In this document: one piece after another, positions 8,465-17,388 of the stretch
How positions within the stretch are numbered: the stretch's first letter is position 1
How the letters are laid out: the number at the start of each line of letters is the position of its first letter
NCBI GenBank assembly: GCA_016744435.1
Contig: JADGEJ010000007.1
Span: 1-64,000, forward strand
Source of the DNA: Lentibacter sp.
GTDB taxonomy: Bacteria; Pseudomonadota; Alphaproteobacteria; Rhodobacterales; Rhodobacteraceae
Direction: 5' to 3'
DNA: 64,000 nt
Notes under the pieces: model-generated
What the model was told of the DNA's origin: nothing
The model's database searches: none
What the model saw: the letters and a program-made list of their open reading frames with translations, nothing else
Translations under genes and position numbers: made by a program

Positions 8465-9220
8465 ATGACTGTTACAAACCTGCGCCCCAATCTTGATAAT
8501 TGGCAAGAGCGTGTCGACATGGCAGCGGCCTTCCGCTGGACAGCGCGGCTCAACATGCATGAAGGCGTTGCTAACCATTTCAGCCTCGCTGTCAACGACG
8601 ACGGCACGCGTTTTCTGATGAACCCTAACCAAGTGCATTTTTCGCGTGTGAAAGCGTCTGATCTGATCGAGATCGACGCGAACGATCCCGAAACACTCAA
8701 GGGCCCGAATGCGCCTGACCCAACGGCTTGGGGCCTGCACGGCGGGTTGCACCGCGCCTGTGCCCACGCCCGCTGCGCGATGCACGTACACTCCATTCAT
8801 GCGACTGTGCTGGCCTGCCTTGCCGACAGCCGCCTGCCTCCGATCGACCAAAACTGCGCCACGTTTTTCAACCGATATGTGATCGACGAAAACTATGGTG
8901 GTCTTGCGTTCGAAGACGAAGGAGCGCGCTGCGCTCAGCTCTTCAGTGACCCAAAACAAAAGGTCATGATCATGGGCAACCACGGCGTGCTGATCATCGG
9001 CCAAACAGTCGCCGAAACGTTCAACCGCCTCTACTATTTCGAACGCGCCGCCGAAACCTACATTCGTGCCCTGCAAACAGGCCAGCCTTTGCGTGTGCTC
9101 CCCGATGACATCGCCGAAAAAACAGCGCAAGAGCTCGAAACCTACCCCGAACAAGACGAGCGGCACCTTTCCGAACTTAAATCCATCCTCGACGACGAAG
9201 GTTCTAGCTACGCATCATAG
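8465..9220 (+). CDS. Class II aldolase/adducin family protein
   Basis: 251-aa protein of the class II aldolase/adducin fold. AAAGGAG precedes the ATG at 8465. A glycine/serine phosphate-binding style region (EGVANHFSLAVND), the Zn-binding pair in CAMHVHSIHATVLACL (residues about 100-115) and the third His in IMGNHGVLIIG (about 173-183) are seen, so the metal site looks complete. Many members lack proven aldolase activity. The next genes act on acyl-CoA substrates, but a dispersed repeat separates them, so co-transcription is uncertain. Confidence 0.85.
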   Translation: MTVTNLRPNLDNWQERVDMAAAFRWTARLNMHEGVANHFSLAVNDDGTRFLMNPNQVHFSRVKASDLIEIDANDPETLKGPNAPDPTAWGLHGGLHRACAHARCAMHVHSIHATVLACLADSRLPPIDQNCATFFNRYVIDENYGGLAFEDEGARCAQLFSDPKQKVMIMGNHGVLIIGQTVAETFNRLYYFERAAETYIRALQTGQPLRVLPDDIAEKTAQELETYPEQDERHLSELKSILDDEGSSYAS

Positions 9221-9221
9221 C

Positions 9222-9299
9222 CCTTTCTTCTTGCCCAAAATATCCTGGGGGTCTGGGGGCTAGCCCCCAGTTCAGTCGGACGCGAAGCGTTCGAAATCC
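9222..9299 (+). repeat. Dispersed two-hairpin intergenic repeat, copy B
   Basis: It starts CCTTTCTTCTTGCCCAAAAT. Stem 1 is CTGGGGGC/GCCCCCAG (9253-9260, 9263-9270, loop TA). Stem 2 is TCGGACGC/GCGTTCGA (9276-9283, 9287-9294, loop GAA) with one G·U pair. It fills the gap after the aldolase-like gene. Stem bases differ from copy A but pairing is kept. Confidence 0.8.
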
Positions 9300-9327
9300 A
9301 TCTCAAACCATAGGACTCCGGCACACT

Positions 9328-10491
9328 ATGCATTTCGCCTTAACCGAAGAACAACAAATGATCGTCGACACGACACGCGCTTTTGTTGAAAAAGAACTCT
9401 ACCCGCACGAAGCGCTTGTCGAGCGCACGGGGCATCTGCCGATGGAGCTCATCCGCGAAATCCAGCCCAAGGCGATGGAAGCGGGGCTCTATGCGGCTAA
9501 CATGCCCGAAGAAGTCGGCGGCGCCGGACTAGATACGCTGACTTGGCTGCTCTACGAAAAAGAGCTCGGTCGGGCCAATTATGCATTGCATTGGACATGC
9601 GTCGCGCGCCCTTCAAACATCATGCTGGCCGGAACTGACGAGCAGAAAGAGAAATATCTCTATCCTTGTATTCGGGGCGAAAAGTGGGACTGCCTCGCCA
9701 TGACAGAGCCGGGTGCCGGCTCTGATCTGCGCGGGATGACGGCAAGCGCAAAAGAAGACGGCGGTGATTTTGTCCTCAACGGCACTAAACATTTCATTTC
9801 GCATGCTGACATTGCCGATTTCTCGATCGTCTTTATGGCGACAGGCGAGGAAGACACACCGCGTGGCAAAAAGAAACTGATCACAGCGTTCTTTGTCGAC
9901 AAAGGCACCCCGGGCTTCAAGGTGCGCGATGGCTACCGCAATGTTAGCCACCGTGGCTACACCAATGCGGTGCTTGAGTTTGACAATTGCCGCATCCCAA
10001 AGTCAGCTATTTTGGGAGAGGTCCATAAAGGCTTCCAAGTCGCGAACGACTGGCTCGGCGCAACACGCCTTCAAGTCGCGGCGACGTCGCTCGGCCGGGC
10101 AGAGCGCGCCTTTGAACATGCACTGGAGTACTCGGCAGAGCGCAAACAATTTGGCCAGCAGATCTCGAAATTCCAAGGAGTCTCTTTCAAACTCGCGGAC
10201 ATGGCGCTTGAAATAAAGGCAGCCAATTTGCTGACTTATGAAGCTGGCTGGAAGTTTGACCAAGGCAGTGTCACGGAAGCAGACATGTCGATGGCAAAGC
10301 TGAAGGCAACTGAGGTCTTGGCCATGGTCGCGGATGAGGCCATCCAGATCCATGGCGGCATGGGGTTGATGGACGAGCTGCCGCTAGAGCGGATCTGGCG
10401 CGATGCACGGGTTGAGCGGATCTGGGAAGGCACCAGCGAGATCCAGCGGCATATCATCAGCCGTGACCTGCTGCGCCCGCTTGGTGGCTAA
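9328..10491 (+). CDS. Acyl-CoA dehydrogenase (CaiA-like)
   Basis: 387-aa flavoenzyme of the acyl-CoA dehydrogenase superfamily, oxidising an acyl-CoA at C2-C3. The FAD/substrate signature AMTEPGAGSDLRGM is at about residues 125-138; the C-terminal family signature includes QIHGGMGLMDELPLERIWRD followed by EGTSEIQRHIISRDLL. The catalytic base is expected in the latter segment (Glu of WEGTSE). Its neighbours are an NDP-forming acyl-CoA synthetase and a CaiD-like hydratase, matching a crotonobetainyl/carnitine-type or related short-chain acyl-CoA route. Substrate is inferred from context only. Confidence 0.88.
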   Translation: MHFALTEEQQMIVDTTRAFVEKELYPHEALVERTGHLPMELIREIQPKAMEAGLYAANMPEEVGGAGLDTLTWLLYEKELGRANYALHWTCVARPSNIMLAGTDEQKEKYLYPCIRGEKWDCLAMTEPGAGSDLRGMTASAKEDGGDFVLNGTKHFISHADIADFSIVFMATGEEDTPRGKKKLITAFFVDKGTPGFKVRDGYRNVSHRGYTNAVLEFDNCRIPKSAILGEVHKGFQVANDWLGATRLQVAATSLGRAERAFEHALEYSAERKQFGQQISKFQGVSFKLADMALEIKAANLLTYEAGWKFDQGSVTEADMSMAKLKATEVLAMVADEAIQIHGGMGLMDELPLERIWRDARVERIWEGTSEIQRHIISRDLLRPLGG

Positions 10492-10499
10492 GGCTTTGC

Positions 10500-10576
10500 G
10501 CCGCGCTTCGCGCGTCGCGGTGGCGAGGGGGCCAGCCCCCTCGCGCTCCCCCGGGATATTTCTGGAAAGAAAAAAG
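10500..10576 (-). repeat. Dispersed two-hairpin intergenic repeat, copy C (inverted)
   Basis: Read on the minus strand it starts TTTCTTTCCAGAAATATCCC. It then has stem 1 GCGAGGGGGC/GCCCCCTCGC (plus coordinates 10523-10532 and 10535-10544) and a GC-rich stem 2 remnant ending at about 10500. It occupies the gap between the acyl-CoA dehydrogenase and the acyl-CoA synthetase genes, in reverse orientation to the other copies. Confidence 0.75.
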
Positions 10577-10584
10577 AGTTTGAG

Positions 10585-12609
10585 ATGAGACACTCCCTTT
10601 TGCGTTTAATGAATCCTCGTTCTATCGCCGTGATCGGCGGCGGGGCTTGGTGCGCCTCTATTTTGAAGGCTGCCGAGATGATCGGATTTGAAGGGGAGAT
10701 TTTCCCTGTTCATCCTGAAGGAAAGATGATCGCTGGCCGTCAGGCTGTCACGTCTTTGGGGGCTTGGGAGGGGCCTATTGATGCTGCGTTCATTGGCGTG
10801 AACCGCCACGCGACCATCGACATTGTCAAACAGCTGGCGGCTATGGATGCGGGCGGAGCGGTATGCTTTGCCTCCGGCTTTTTGGAAGCGAGTGCAGAGC
10901 TGCCTGACGGGGGAGAGCTACAAGATGCGCTGGTGGCCGCGGCTCAGGGCATGCCCATTCTTGGCCCCAACTGCTACGGATTTATCAACGCGCTTGACCA
11001 AGCAGCTATTTGGCCTGACCAGCACGGTTGTAAACCCGTTGAGCGGGGTGTCGCCATTCTGACGCAAAGCTCTAACATTGCTATCAACATGACGATGCAG
11101 AAGCGGGCGTTGCCTGTTGCCTATATGATTGCTTGCGGAAATATGGCCCAGACAAGCCAAGCGCGAATAGCTGCCGAGCTTCTAGATGACCCACGCGTCA
11201 GCGCCATTGGTCTACATATTGAAGGGTTTGGCGACACCGCCGAGTGGCATGCTCTTGCACGCAAGGCGCAGGACAAAAACATCCCCCTGATCGCGCTTAA
11301 GGTCGGCAAGTCTGACCACGCGCAGGCGGCAACTGTTTCGCATACCGCGTCATTGGCGGGCAGTCATGCGGGGGCCGAGGCCCTGCTGGCGCGGCTCGGC
11401 ATTGCACGCGTGCCTGACGTGCCGAGCTTTGTTGAAACGCTCAAGTTGTTACATGTCGCCGGCCAGCTTGATGCGCCAACGCTGGCCACGATTTCGTGTT
11501 CGGGCGGCGAGGCGAGCTTGGCAGCCGACACGGCCCATGGGCGCGCTTTGAGTTTTCCGCCTTTGAGCGACGCGCAGAAAGCCCAGCTTTTTGAAGCTCT
11601 TGGCCCCAAGGTCTCTTTGGCGAACCCGCTTGATTACCACACCTATATCTGGCGCGACACGGAACGGATGACCGAGACGTTCGCCGCTATGGCCTCGCCT
11701 CAGACAGGCATCACCCTTGCGATTGTTGACTACCCGCATACTGACGCAACTGATTGGGAGTGTGCCACTCAAGCTATCATCGGCGCGGCAAAACGCACCG
11801 GACGGCCTTTTGGCGTAGTCGCGACACTGCCTGAGCTGCTCCCCGAGGGGCTGGCGGAGCGGTTTGTTGCGGCAGGCGTGGTGCCCTTTATGGGCCTCAC
11901 CGAGGCGCTTGTTGCTGTCGAAGCTGCTGCCAAGCTCGCGCAGGCGCCCAACACTCCGCCCTTGCCAGCGGGAGAAGTATTGGGCGCTCAGACCCTGTCA
12001 GAACACGCGGCAAAAACTGCTCTCGCGGCGCATGGCTTGCCCGTGCCCGCCTCCTTGCGGTTGACCTCACTTAAGGAGCTCGATCAGCAGCTTGAAGGCC
12101 TCGTCTTTCCGTTGGTTTTGAAGGCCGAGGGCATGGCGCATAAATCAGACGCTGGCGGTGTCGCGTTGGGCCTAACAAGCGCTGAAGCCGTAAAGCAAGC
12201 CGCAGGTGCCATGGGCGGCGAAAGCTGGCTGGTTGAGGAAATGGCAAAAAATGGCGTGGCTGAACTGCTCGTCGGGGTGACGCGCGATGCAGCGCACGGG
12301 CTGCTGCTGACAGTCGGAGCAGGCGGCGTGCTAACTGAAGTGTTGCAAGACACTGCATCTCTCCTCATGCCCATTACTGAGGCCGAATTAGACAATGCCC
12401 TGAACAGCCTCAAATGCGCTCCACTTCTTGCTGGTTATCGAGGCAAACCTGCTGCTGATCGCAAGAGTATTTTGCGCGCAATTCTTGCGCTGCAGGACTA
12501 TGTGATTGCACATCTGAGCGAGATTGAAGAAGTTGAAGTGAACCCGCTGATCTGCACGCCTCATGGGGTTGTTGCGGTTGATGCGCTTATCAGAAAGTCG
12601 ATGCCATGA
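10585..12609 (+). CDS. NDP-forming acyl-CoA synthetase (acetate-CoA ligase family)
   Basis: 674-aa fusion of the alpha and beta parts of ADP-forming acyl-CoA synthetases, which join a carboxylate to CoA at the expense of ATP through a phosphohistidine. Domains in order: CoA-binding Rossmann domain (RSIAVIGGGAWCASILKAAE), succinyl-CoA-ligase-like domains with GPNCYGFINALDQAAIWPDQ and the segment TVSHTASLAGSHAGAEALLA that carries the likely phosphohistidine, and a C-terminal ATP-grasp domain (KTALAAHGLPVPASLRLTSL and VLKAEGMAHKSDAGGVALGL). Its stop overlaps caiD by 4 nt (ATGA). It probably activates the acid used by the flanking dehydrogenase and hydratase. Confidence 0.88.
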   Translation: MRHSLLRLMNPRSIAVIGGGAWCASILKAAEMIGFEGEIFPVHPEGKMIAGRQAVTSLGAWEGPIDAAFIGVNRHATIDIVKQLAAMDAGGAVCFASGFLEASAELPDGGELQDALVAAAQGMPILGPNCYGFINALDQAAIWPDQHGCKPVERGVAILTQSSNIAINMTMQKRALPVAYMIACGNMAQTSQARIAAELLDDPRVSAIGLHIEGFGDTAEWHALARKAQDKNIPLIALKVGKSDHAQAATVSHTASLAGSHAGAEALLARLGIARVPDVPSFVETLKLLHVAGQLDAPTLATISCSGGEASLAADTAHGRALSFPPLSDAQKAQLFEALGPKVSLANPLDYHTYIWRDTERMTETFAAMASPQTGITLAIVDYPHTDATDWECATQAIIGAAKRTGRPFGVVATLPELLPEGLAERFVAAGVVPFMGLTEALVAVEAAAKLAQAPNTPPLPAGEVLGAQTLSEHAAKTALAAHGLPVPASLRLTSLKELDQQLEGLVFPLVLKAEGMAHKSDAGGVALGLTSAEAVKQAAGAMGGESWLVEEMAKNGVAELLVGVTRDAAHGLLLTVGAGGVLTEVLQDTASLLMPITEAELDNALNSLKCAPLLAGYRGKPAADRKSILRAILALQDYVIAHLSEIEEVEVNPLICTPHGVVAVDALIRKSMP

Positions 12610-13397
12610 GCACTGTTGAAAGCCCCGTAATGACCCGCTGCGTAGGCGCTATTCTTGAGGTCACGCTTGATCGGCCGAAGGCCAACGCGATTGATCTTGC
12701 GACCAGCCGGATCATGGGCGAAGTTTTTGCCGATTTCCGAGATGACCCTGAGTTACGTGTATGCATTATTACTGGCGCTGGCGAGAAGTTTTTCTGCCCG
12801 GGCTGGGACCTGAAAGGCGCTGCCGACGGTGACGCTGTTGATGGCGACTATGGCGTCGGCGGCTTTGGCGGGTTGCAAGAGTTGCGCGGGCTTAACAAGC
12901 CCGTGATCGCGGCGGTGAATGGCATCGCTTGTGGCGGCGGGCTAGAATGGGCGCTGTCGGCTGACATTATTCTAGCAGCCGAGCACGCCACCTTTGCGCT
13001 GCCTGAAATTCGCTCAGGCACCGTTGCCGACGCCGCAAGCGTGAAGCTGCCCAAGCGTATTCCCTACCACATCGCGATGGAGCTTCTGCTGACGGGCCGT
13101 TGGTTTGACGCTGAAGAGGCTAAGGGTTGGGGCATCGTCAACCATATCTATCCGTCAGATGATCTGATGGATCAGGCTTGGGAGATGGCGCGCCTGCTCG
13201 CCTCTGGCCCGCCGCTGGTTTATGCCGCGATCAAGGAGATCGTGCGCGACGCAGAAGATGCCAAATTTCAAGACGCGATGAACCGGATCACCAAGCGGCA
13301 ACTGGCCTCTGTTGATGTGCTCTATGGCTCGGAAGACAACCTTGAAGGCGCCAAGGCCTTTGCCGAAAAACGCGATCCTGTTTGGAAGGGTTGTTAA
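12606..13397 (+). CDS. CaiD-like enoyl-CoA hydratase (carnitinyl-CoA dehydratase type)
   Basis: 263-aa crotonase-fold protein. Oxyanion-hole segments are visible (NKPVIAAVNGIACGGGLEWA at about residues 97-116), followed by the acidic region around LPEIRSGTVADAASVKLPKR. The C-terminus AFAEKRDPVWKGC closely matches the ending typical of E. coli CaiD, so a carnitinyl-CoA dehydratase-type reaction is more likely than general beta-oxidation. It is translationally coupled to the acyl-CoA synthetase. The true substrate (carnitine, gamma-butyrobetaine or another acid) is inference. Confidence 0.85.
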   Translation: MSTVESPVMTRCVGAILEVTLDRPKANAIDLATSRIMGEVFADFRDDPELRVCIITGAGEKFFCPGWDLKGAADGDAVDGDYGVGGFGGLQELRGLNKPVIAAVNGIACGGGLEWALSADIILAAEHATFALPEIRSGTVADAASVKLPKRIPYHIAMELLLTGRWFDAEEAKGWGIVNHIYPSDDLMDQAWEMARLLASGPPLVYAAIKEIVRDAEDAKFQDAMNRITKRQLASVDVLYGSEDNLEGAKAFAEKRDPVWKGC

Positions 13398-13612
13398 CCT
13401 TTAAAACGCGCGCTAACCGCCTGCAACAAATGGCGAAAATGCACCTACTTTTGTAGCGCCTTACCTTGAAAGATTGCTTTGAGAGGGTCTTCTCGGCTAG
13501 GCTCTCTCAAGATAGTTCGAAACGGCATCTGGAGTTATGTCGTTTGTTAAGGGCTCGTTCATAAGTGTAACAGTATTGCGGTGTGAAGAAAGTATATGGG
13601 AGCATATCATTT

Positions 13613-15526
13613 ATGATGTCACTCGACTTCGCAACGCGTTTGACAAGAGGCCAAAAAAGGCTTGTTTTTCTGACACTTGACGCCATTGTCACAGCCCTTT
13701 CGCTGGTCGGATCTGTCTGGCTGATGGGCGCGGCTCCGATCAACGCTTTCGAGCTTACAAAGCTCGCGCCGCTCACTCTTATGCTATTGGTTGCTGGCGG
13801 CTTCATGAGCACATTTTTAGGCCTGCCCCGAATCAAGCTGAACTCTTATGAGCTGCAAGGCATTGTACGAACGGCCTTTTTTGCATCGGCGCTGGGGGCT
13901 ATCGGCTTTTTGCTCAACCTTGCCTTAGCAACGATAAGTGCGCCGGGCGTGTTTGCCGTGTTTACCATGGTTTTGCTGATCGCCACTGTGGCCCTGCGCC
14001 TTGGCTTGCGCTCTTTGCTGATCCGAATTTATCGTCAGGGCAATGACCGGACACGCATTCTTGTTTATGGCGCGAGTCAAACAGGACAGCAGCTTGCCAT
14101 GGCTCTGCAATCAGACGACGCATTGCAAGTTGTTGCTTTTGTTGACGAGAACCCGACAGTGCAGAGCCTCTTTATCGCTGGCCTGCCTGTCTATGCCCCC
14201 GTAAAACTTGCCGATCTGGTGCGCAAAGAGCGGATCGACCGAATCGTGCTTACCTTGCCGTCAGCCTCGCAAACAGAACAGGCCCGCCTTGCGCACAAGC
14301 TGCGCACGCTTGGCTGTGAAGTGCATTCTTTGCCCAGTTTCGCCACGCTTATCAGCGAAGGCACGCTTGGCTCAAGGGCGACACCGGTTGCTATCAACGA
14401 TCTGCTGGGCCGCGGAAGCCTTTCCGAAGAACTGCCCACCGTGGCGCAGAGCTATTCCAACCGCCGCATTCTGATCACAGGAGCAGGCGGCTCTATCGGG
14501 TCTGAGCTGTGCCGCCAGATTATCGGATGTGACCCTGTCAGCGTGGTGCTGTTTGATCACTCCGAACTGGCGCTCTACACGATCCACAAAGAGCTCATCG
14601 AGTTGGCGCCGAAGGCGACGATTACGCCGATTCTTGGTTCAATCACCGACAAACGACTGGTCGAGAATGTCCTGTCGCGCCACAAGATTGATGTCATCGT
14701 GCATGCGGCGGCCTACAAGCACCTACCGTTGGTGGAAGAGAACGTGATCGCTGGGCTGACCAACAATGTATTAGGCACCAAGGTTGTCGCCGAAGCTGCG
14801 CGCGCGGCTGGTGTTGCGCGGTTTATCCTTATCTCAACAGACAAAGCCGTGCGCCCCGCAAATGTTATGGGGGCCTCCAAAAGGCTCGCTGAGTTGGTGG
14901 TGCAAGACCTCGCTTCGCGCCCGCAATCAACGCGGTTTTCGATGGTGCGCTTTGGCAATGTGCTTGGTTCCTCGGGCTCTGTCATCCCGCTCTTTGAAGA
15001 GCAGATCACGCGTGGCGGCCCTGTCACGCTGACCCATGATGAAGTCACGCGCTATTTCATGACAATCTCTGAAGCCGCCCGCCTTGTCTTGCTGGCTGGC
15101 TCCTACTCACTTGGCGGCGATGTCTTTGTTCTCGACATGGGTGATCCGGTGCCAATCCGCCGCCTCGCCGAGCAGATGATCGAAGCCTCGGGCTACCAAG
15201 TCAAAGACGCCGTGCACCCTTACGGTGACATCGAGATCGCGGTAACGGGCTTGCGCCCCGGCGAGAAGCTGCACGAAGAACTGCTTATCTCGTCTGACAT
15301 GTTGCCAACGCCGCACCTCAAAATCTTGCGGGTGCAGGAAAGTGCGCTGTCAGAGATCGAAGTGGCCAACGCCGTGCGCGACATCAAGTCGGCTCTTGAG
15401 CAGCAGGATGAAATTCTCGCGCGCTCTATCGTGTCGCGCTGGATCACCAAGGACACGGCTCAAGCCGAGCGCGCCACAACGCAAATCGGCACAGAGCAGC
15501 CTGAGCAACTCGGCACCATAGCTTGA
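13613..15526 (+). CDS. CapD/WbpM-type nucleotide-sugar 4,6-dehydratase, membrane-anchored
   Basis: About 637-aa polysaccharide biosynthesis protein. Four N-terminal membrane spans (about residues 20-135) are followed by a Rossmann-like domain (TRILVYGASQTGQQLAMAL) and a second, catalytic SDR domain with ITGAGGSIGSELCRQI (NAD-binding GxxGxxG). The active-site segment STDKAVRPANVMGASKRLAE has Met in place of the usual SDR Tyr, normal for WbpM/FlmA relatives. The family makes 4-keto-6-deoxy UDP-sugars for capsule, LPS or glycans at the inner membrane. Start is uncertain: GTG 13583, ATG 13613 or ATG 13616; GGGAG at about 13598 favours 13613. It converges with ugd. Confidence 0.9.
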   Translation: MMSLDFATRLTRGQKRLVFLTLDAIVTALSLVGSVWLMGAAPINAFELTKLAPLTLMLLVAGGFMSTFLGLPRIKLNSYELQGIVRTAFFASALGAIGFLLNLALATISAPGVFAVFTMVLLIATVALRLGLRSLLIRIYRQGNDRTRILVYGASQTGQQLAMALQSDDALQVVAFVDENPTVQSLFIAGLPVYAPVKLADLVRKERIDRIVLTLPSASQTEQARLAHKLRTLGCEVHSLPSFATLISEGTLGSRATPVAINDLLGRGSLSEELPTVAQSYSNRRILITGAGGSIGSELCRQIIGCDPVSVVLFDHSELALYTIHKELIELAPKATITPILGSITDKRLVENVLSRHKIDVIVHAAAYKHLPLVEENVIAGLTNNVLGTKVVAEAARAAGVARFILISTDKAVRPANVMGASKRLAELVVQDLASRPQSTRFSMVRFGNVLGSSGSVIPLFEEQITRGGPVTLTHDEVTRYFMTISEAARLVLLAGSYSLGGDVFVLDMGDPVPIRRLAEQMIEASGYQVKDAVHPYGDIEIAVTGLRPGEKLHEELLISSDMLPTPHLKILRVQESALSEIEVANAVRDIKSALEQQDEILARSIVSRWITKDTAQAERATTQIGTEQPEQLGTIA

Positions 15527-15549
15527 TCTGCCTGCTTAACCTGCCAAAG

Positions 15550-16872
15550 TCAGTCAGCGAAGTAGTCGCGACGGCCAATTGAAACATAGGCCTCAAAACC
15601 CGAGCGCTTCGCGTCTTTCTCTGAGTAGACATTGCGCAAGTCCGCCATTTTTGGCGTGTTCATCTTCTTGGCAAGCCGCTTCAAATTAAGCGCGCGGAAT
15701 TCGTTCCATTCCGTCAGAATGACAACCAGATCAGCGTTGTGCGCCGCCTTGTAGGCATTCTCGATCCAGTGAACCCCAGGCAGCAAATCATGGCCCTCAT
15801 GCTCGCCTTGCGGATCAACGACGCGCACTTTCGCCCCGCCGCCCACAAGCGCCGGAATGATCGTTAGCGAAGGCGCGTCGCGCATGTCATCGGTATCAGG
15901 CTTAAACGTCACCCCAAGGATAGAGATGATCTTACCGTTAAAGCTGCCTTCACACAGGTCAAGCAGCTTGTCGATCATCCGGCGTTTGATCTCCTCATTC
16001 ACCTTAATAACCGTCTCGGTGATCTGCATGGGCAAACCATGATCTTGCCCGATACGCGCCAGCGCCTTGGTGTCTTTCGGGAAGCACGAGCCGCCATAGC
16101 CCGGCCCCGCATGCAGGAATTTGTTGCCAATGCGGCCATCAAGCCCCATGCCCTTGCTCACCTGTTTTACATCAGCTCCAGTGCGCTCGCACAGCGCCGC
16201 GATCTCGTTGATAAAAGTGATCTTCGCCGCCAAAAATGCGTTGGCCGCGTATTTGATCATCTCCGCACTTTCCAGATCAGTCACAACGATCGGGAAGTCG
16301 CGCAGAAACAGCGGTCTGTAGATCTCTTGCATCACTTCTTCGGCGCGGTCACTTTGCACGCCAACGACAACGCGATCAGGCTTCATGAAGTCGTCTATCG
16401 CAGCGCCTTCACGCAGAAACTCGGGGTTTGACGCAACATCAAACTCCAGCTTCGGGCTAGCCTTGCGCACCGCTTGCTTAACTTGTCGGTTGGTGCCCAC
16501 AGGCACTGTCGATTTGGTGACAATCACGGTGTAGCCCTTGACAGCCTGCGCGATCTCTTCCGCCGCGGCCATCACATAACTCAAGTCTGCGTGACCATCG
16601 CCGCGCCGTGTCGGCGTGCCAACGGCAATAAAGACAGCGCCAGCGTCTGCTACAGCTTCGTTCAGATCGGTGGTAAAAGACAGCCGGCCTGCCGCTACGT
16701 TCTTGGCCATAAGCTGCTGCAACCCGGGCTCAAAGATAGGCACTTCGCCCTGCTCTAGCATCTCGATTTTCTCGGGGTTCTTATCAACGCAGACAACGTC
16801 ATGCCCGAAATCAGAGAAACACACGCCAGAGACCAATCCGACGTAGCCTGTGCCAATCATCGCGATTTTCAT
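15550..16872 (-). CDS. ugd: UDP-glucose 6-dehydrogenase
   Basis: 440-aa cytoplasmic enzyme oxidising UDP-glucose to UDP-glucuronate with two NAD+. The N-terminal NAD-binding motif is MKIAMIGTGYVGLVSGVCFS. The catalytic Cys lies in GPGYGGSCFPKDTKALARIG (about residues 252-271). The UDP-binding C-terminal domain starts near ILGVTFKPDTDDMRDAPSL. Size is normal. It converges with the CapD-type gene with 23 nt between stops, placing two polysaccharide precursor enzymes together. Confidence 0.96.
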   Translation of the reverse strand: MKIAMIGTGYVGLVSGVCFSDFGHDVVCVDKNPEKIEMLEQGEVPIFEPGLQQLMAKNVAAGRLSFTTDLNEAVADAGAVFIAVGTPTRRGDGHADLSYVMAAAEEIAQAVKGYTVIVTKSTVPVGTNRQVKQAVRKASPKLEFDVASNPEFLREGAAIDDFMKPDRVVVGVQSDRAEEVMQEIYRPLFLRDFPIVVTDLESAEMIKYAANAFLAAKITFINEIAALCERTGADVKQVSKGMGLDGRIGNKFLHAGPGYGGSCFPKDTKALARIGQDHGLPMQITETVIKVNEEIKRRMIDKLLDLCEGSFNGKIISILGVTFKPDTDDMRDAPSLTIIPALVGGGAKVRVVDPQGEHEGHDLLPGVHWIENAYKAAHNADLVVILTEWNEFRALNLKRLAKKMNTPKMADLRNVYSEKDAKRSGFEAYVSIGRRDYFAD

Positions 16873-16996
16873 TAAACCAAACTGCCTTCTTATTTTTCTT
16901 TTTTCTCGCCTATGGGCGCGGAACTGTCAACGAATCGGAAACAATGCGCCTGAGTTTGGCGCAAAAAGGTAACGATACCACCTACCAACGCGCCTC

Positions 16997-17332
16997 CTAC
17001 ATCTGCTCTGACAGCTCCAACAGGTTCCCGTCAGAGTCGCAAAATAGATCGACAATATAGGCCCCAGCGCCCCTGTCCGTCTGATCGGGCCCTGCTCAAC
17101 AGCCACACCATTTACTCGCAGCGCATTAGCCGCAGTCGCAACACTGCCCTTGGTCAAAAAGCACAGGTCCGCGCTCCCAGGCACTGGCCTTTGGGCATGC
17201 CTGCGCGTGCCATCAGCCCCGACAAAACTTCGCCCCCATACCAAGCACCTCAGCATAGAACGCGATGCTTGCGCCCAAACCTGTCACCGTCAAAGCAAGA
17301 TGGTCGAGCGCCTCAACATTCAGGGCAGCCAT
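16997..17332 (-). pseudogene. Decayed VOC/glyoxalase family gene
   Basis: The minus strand from ATG 17332 reads MAALNVEALDHLALTVTGLG then ASIAFYAEVLGMGAKF, a clear VOC N-terminus, but stops early after KFCRG. The family continues in another frame (GADGTRRHAQ, RPVPGSADLCFLTKG, AVEQGPIRRTGALGPILSIY). A third frame gives the expected end FCDSDGNLLELSEQM and a stop at 16999-16997. Compared with relatives of about 125-130 aa, about 25 residues are also missing between GTRRHAQ and RPVPGSADL. Two frameshifts plus a deletion argue for a dead gene. It begins just downstream of nothing else on this strand, so it was probably monocistronic. Confidence 0.85.
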
Positions 17333-17388
17333 TGCGTTTTTCCTTTCAGAAAGTAACCTAGCCGCAGTTCAGCACAGGCATTGCCATA

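Noticed and set aside
13613-15526. Missing catalytic Tyr in the CapD-type dehydratase
   Set aside because: Met at this position is normal in the WbpM/FlmA family, so it is not a defect.
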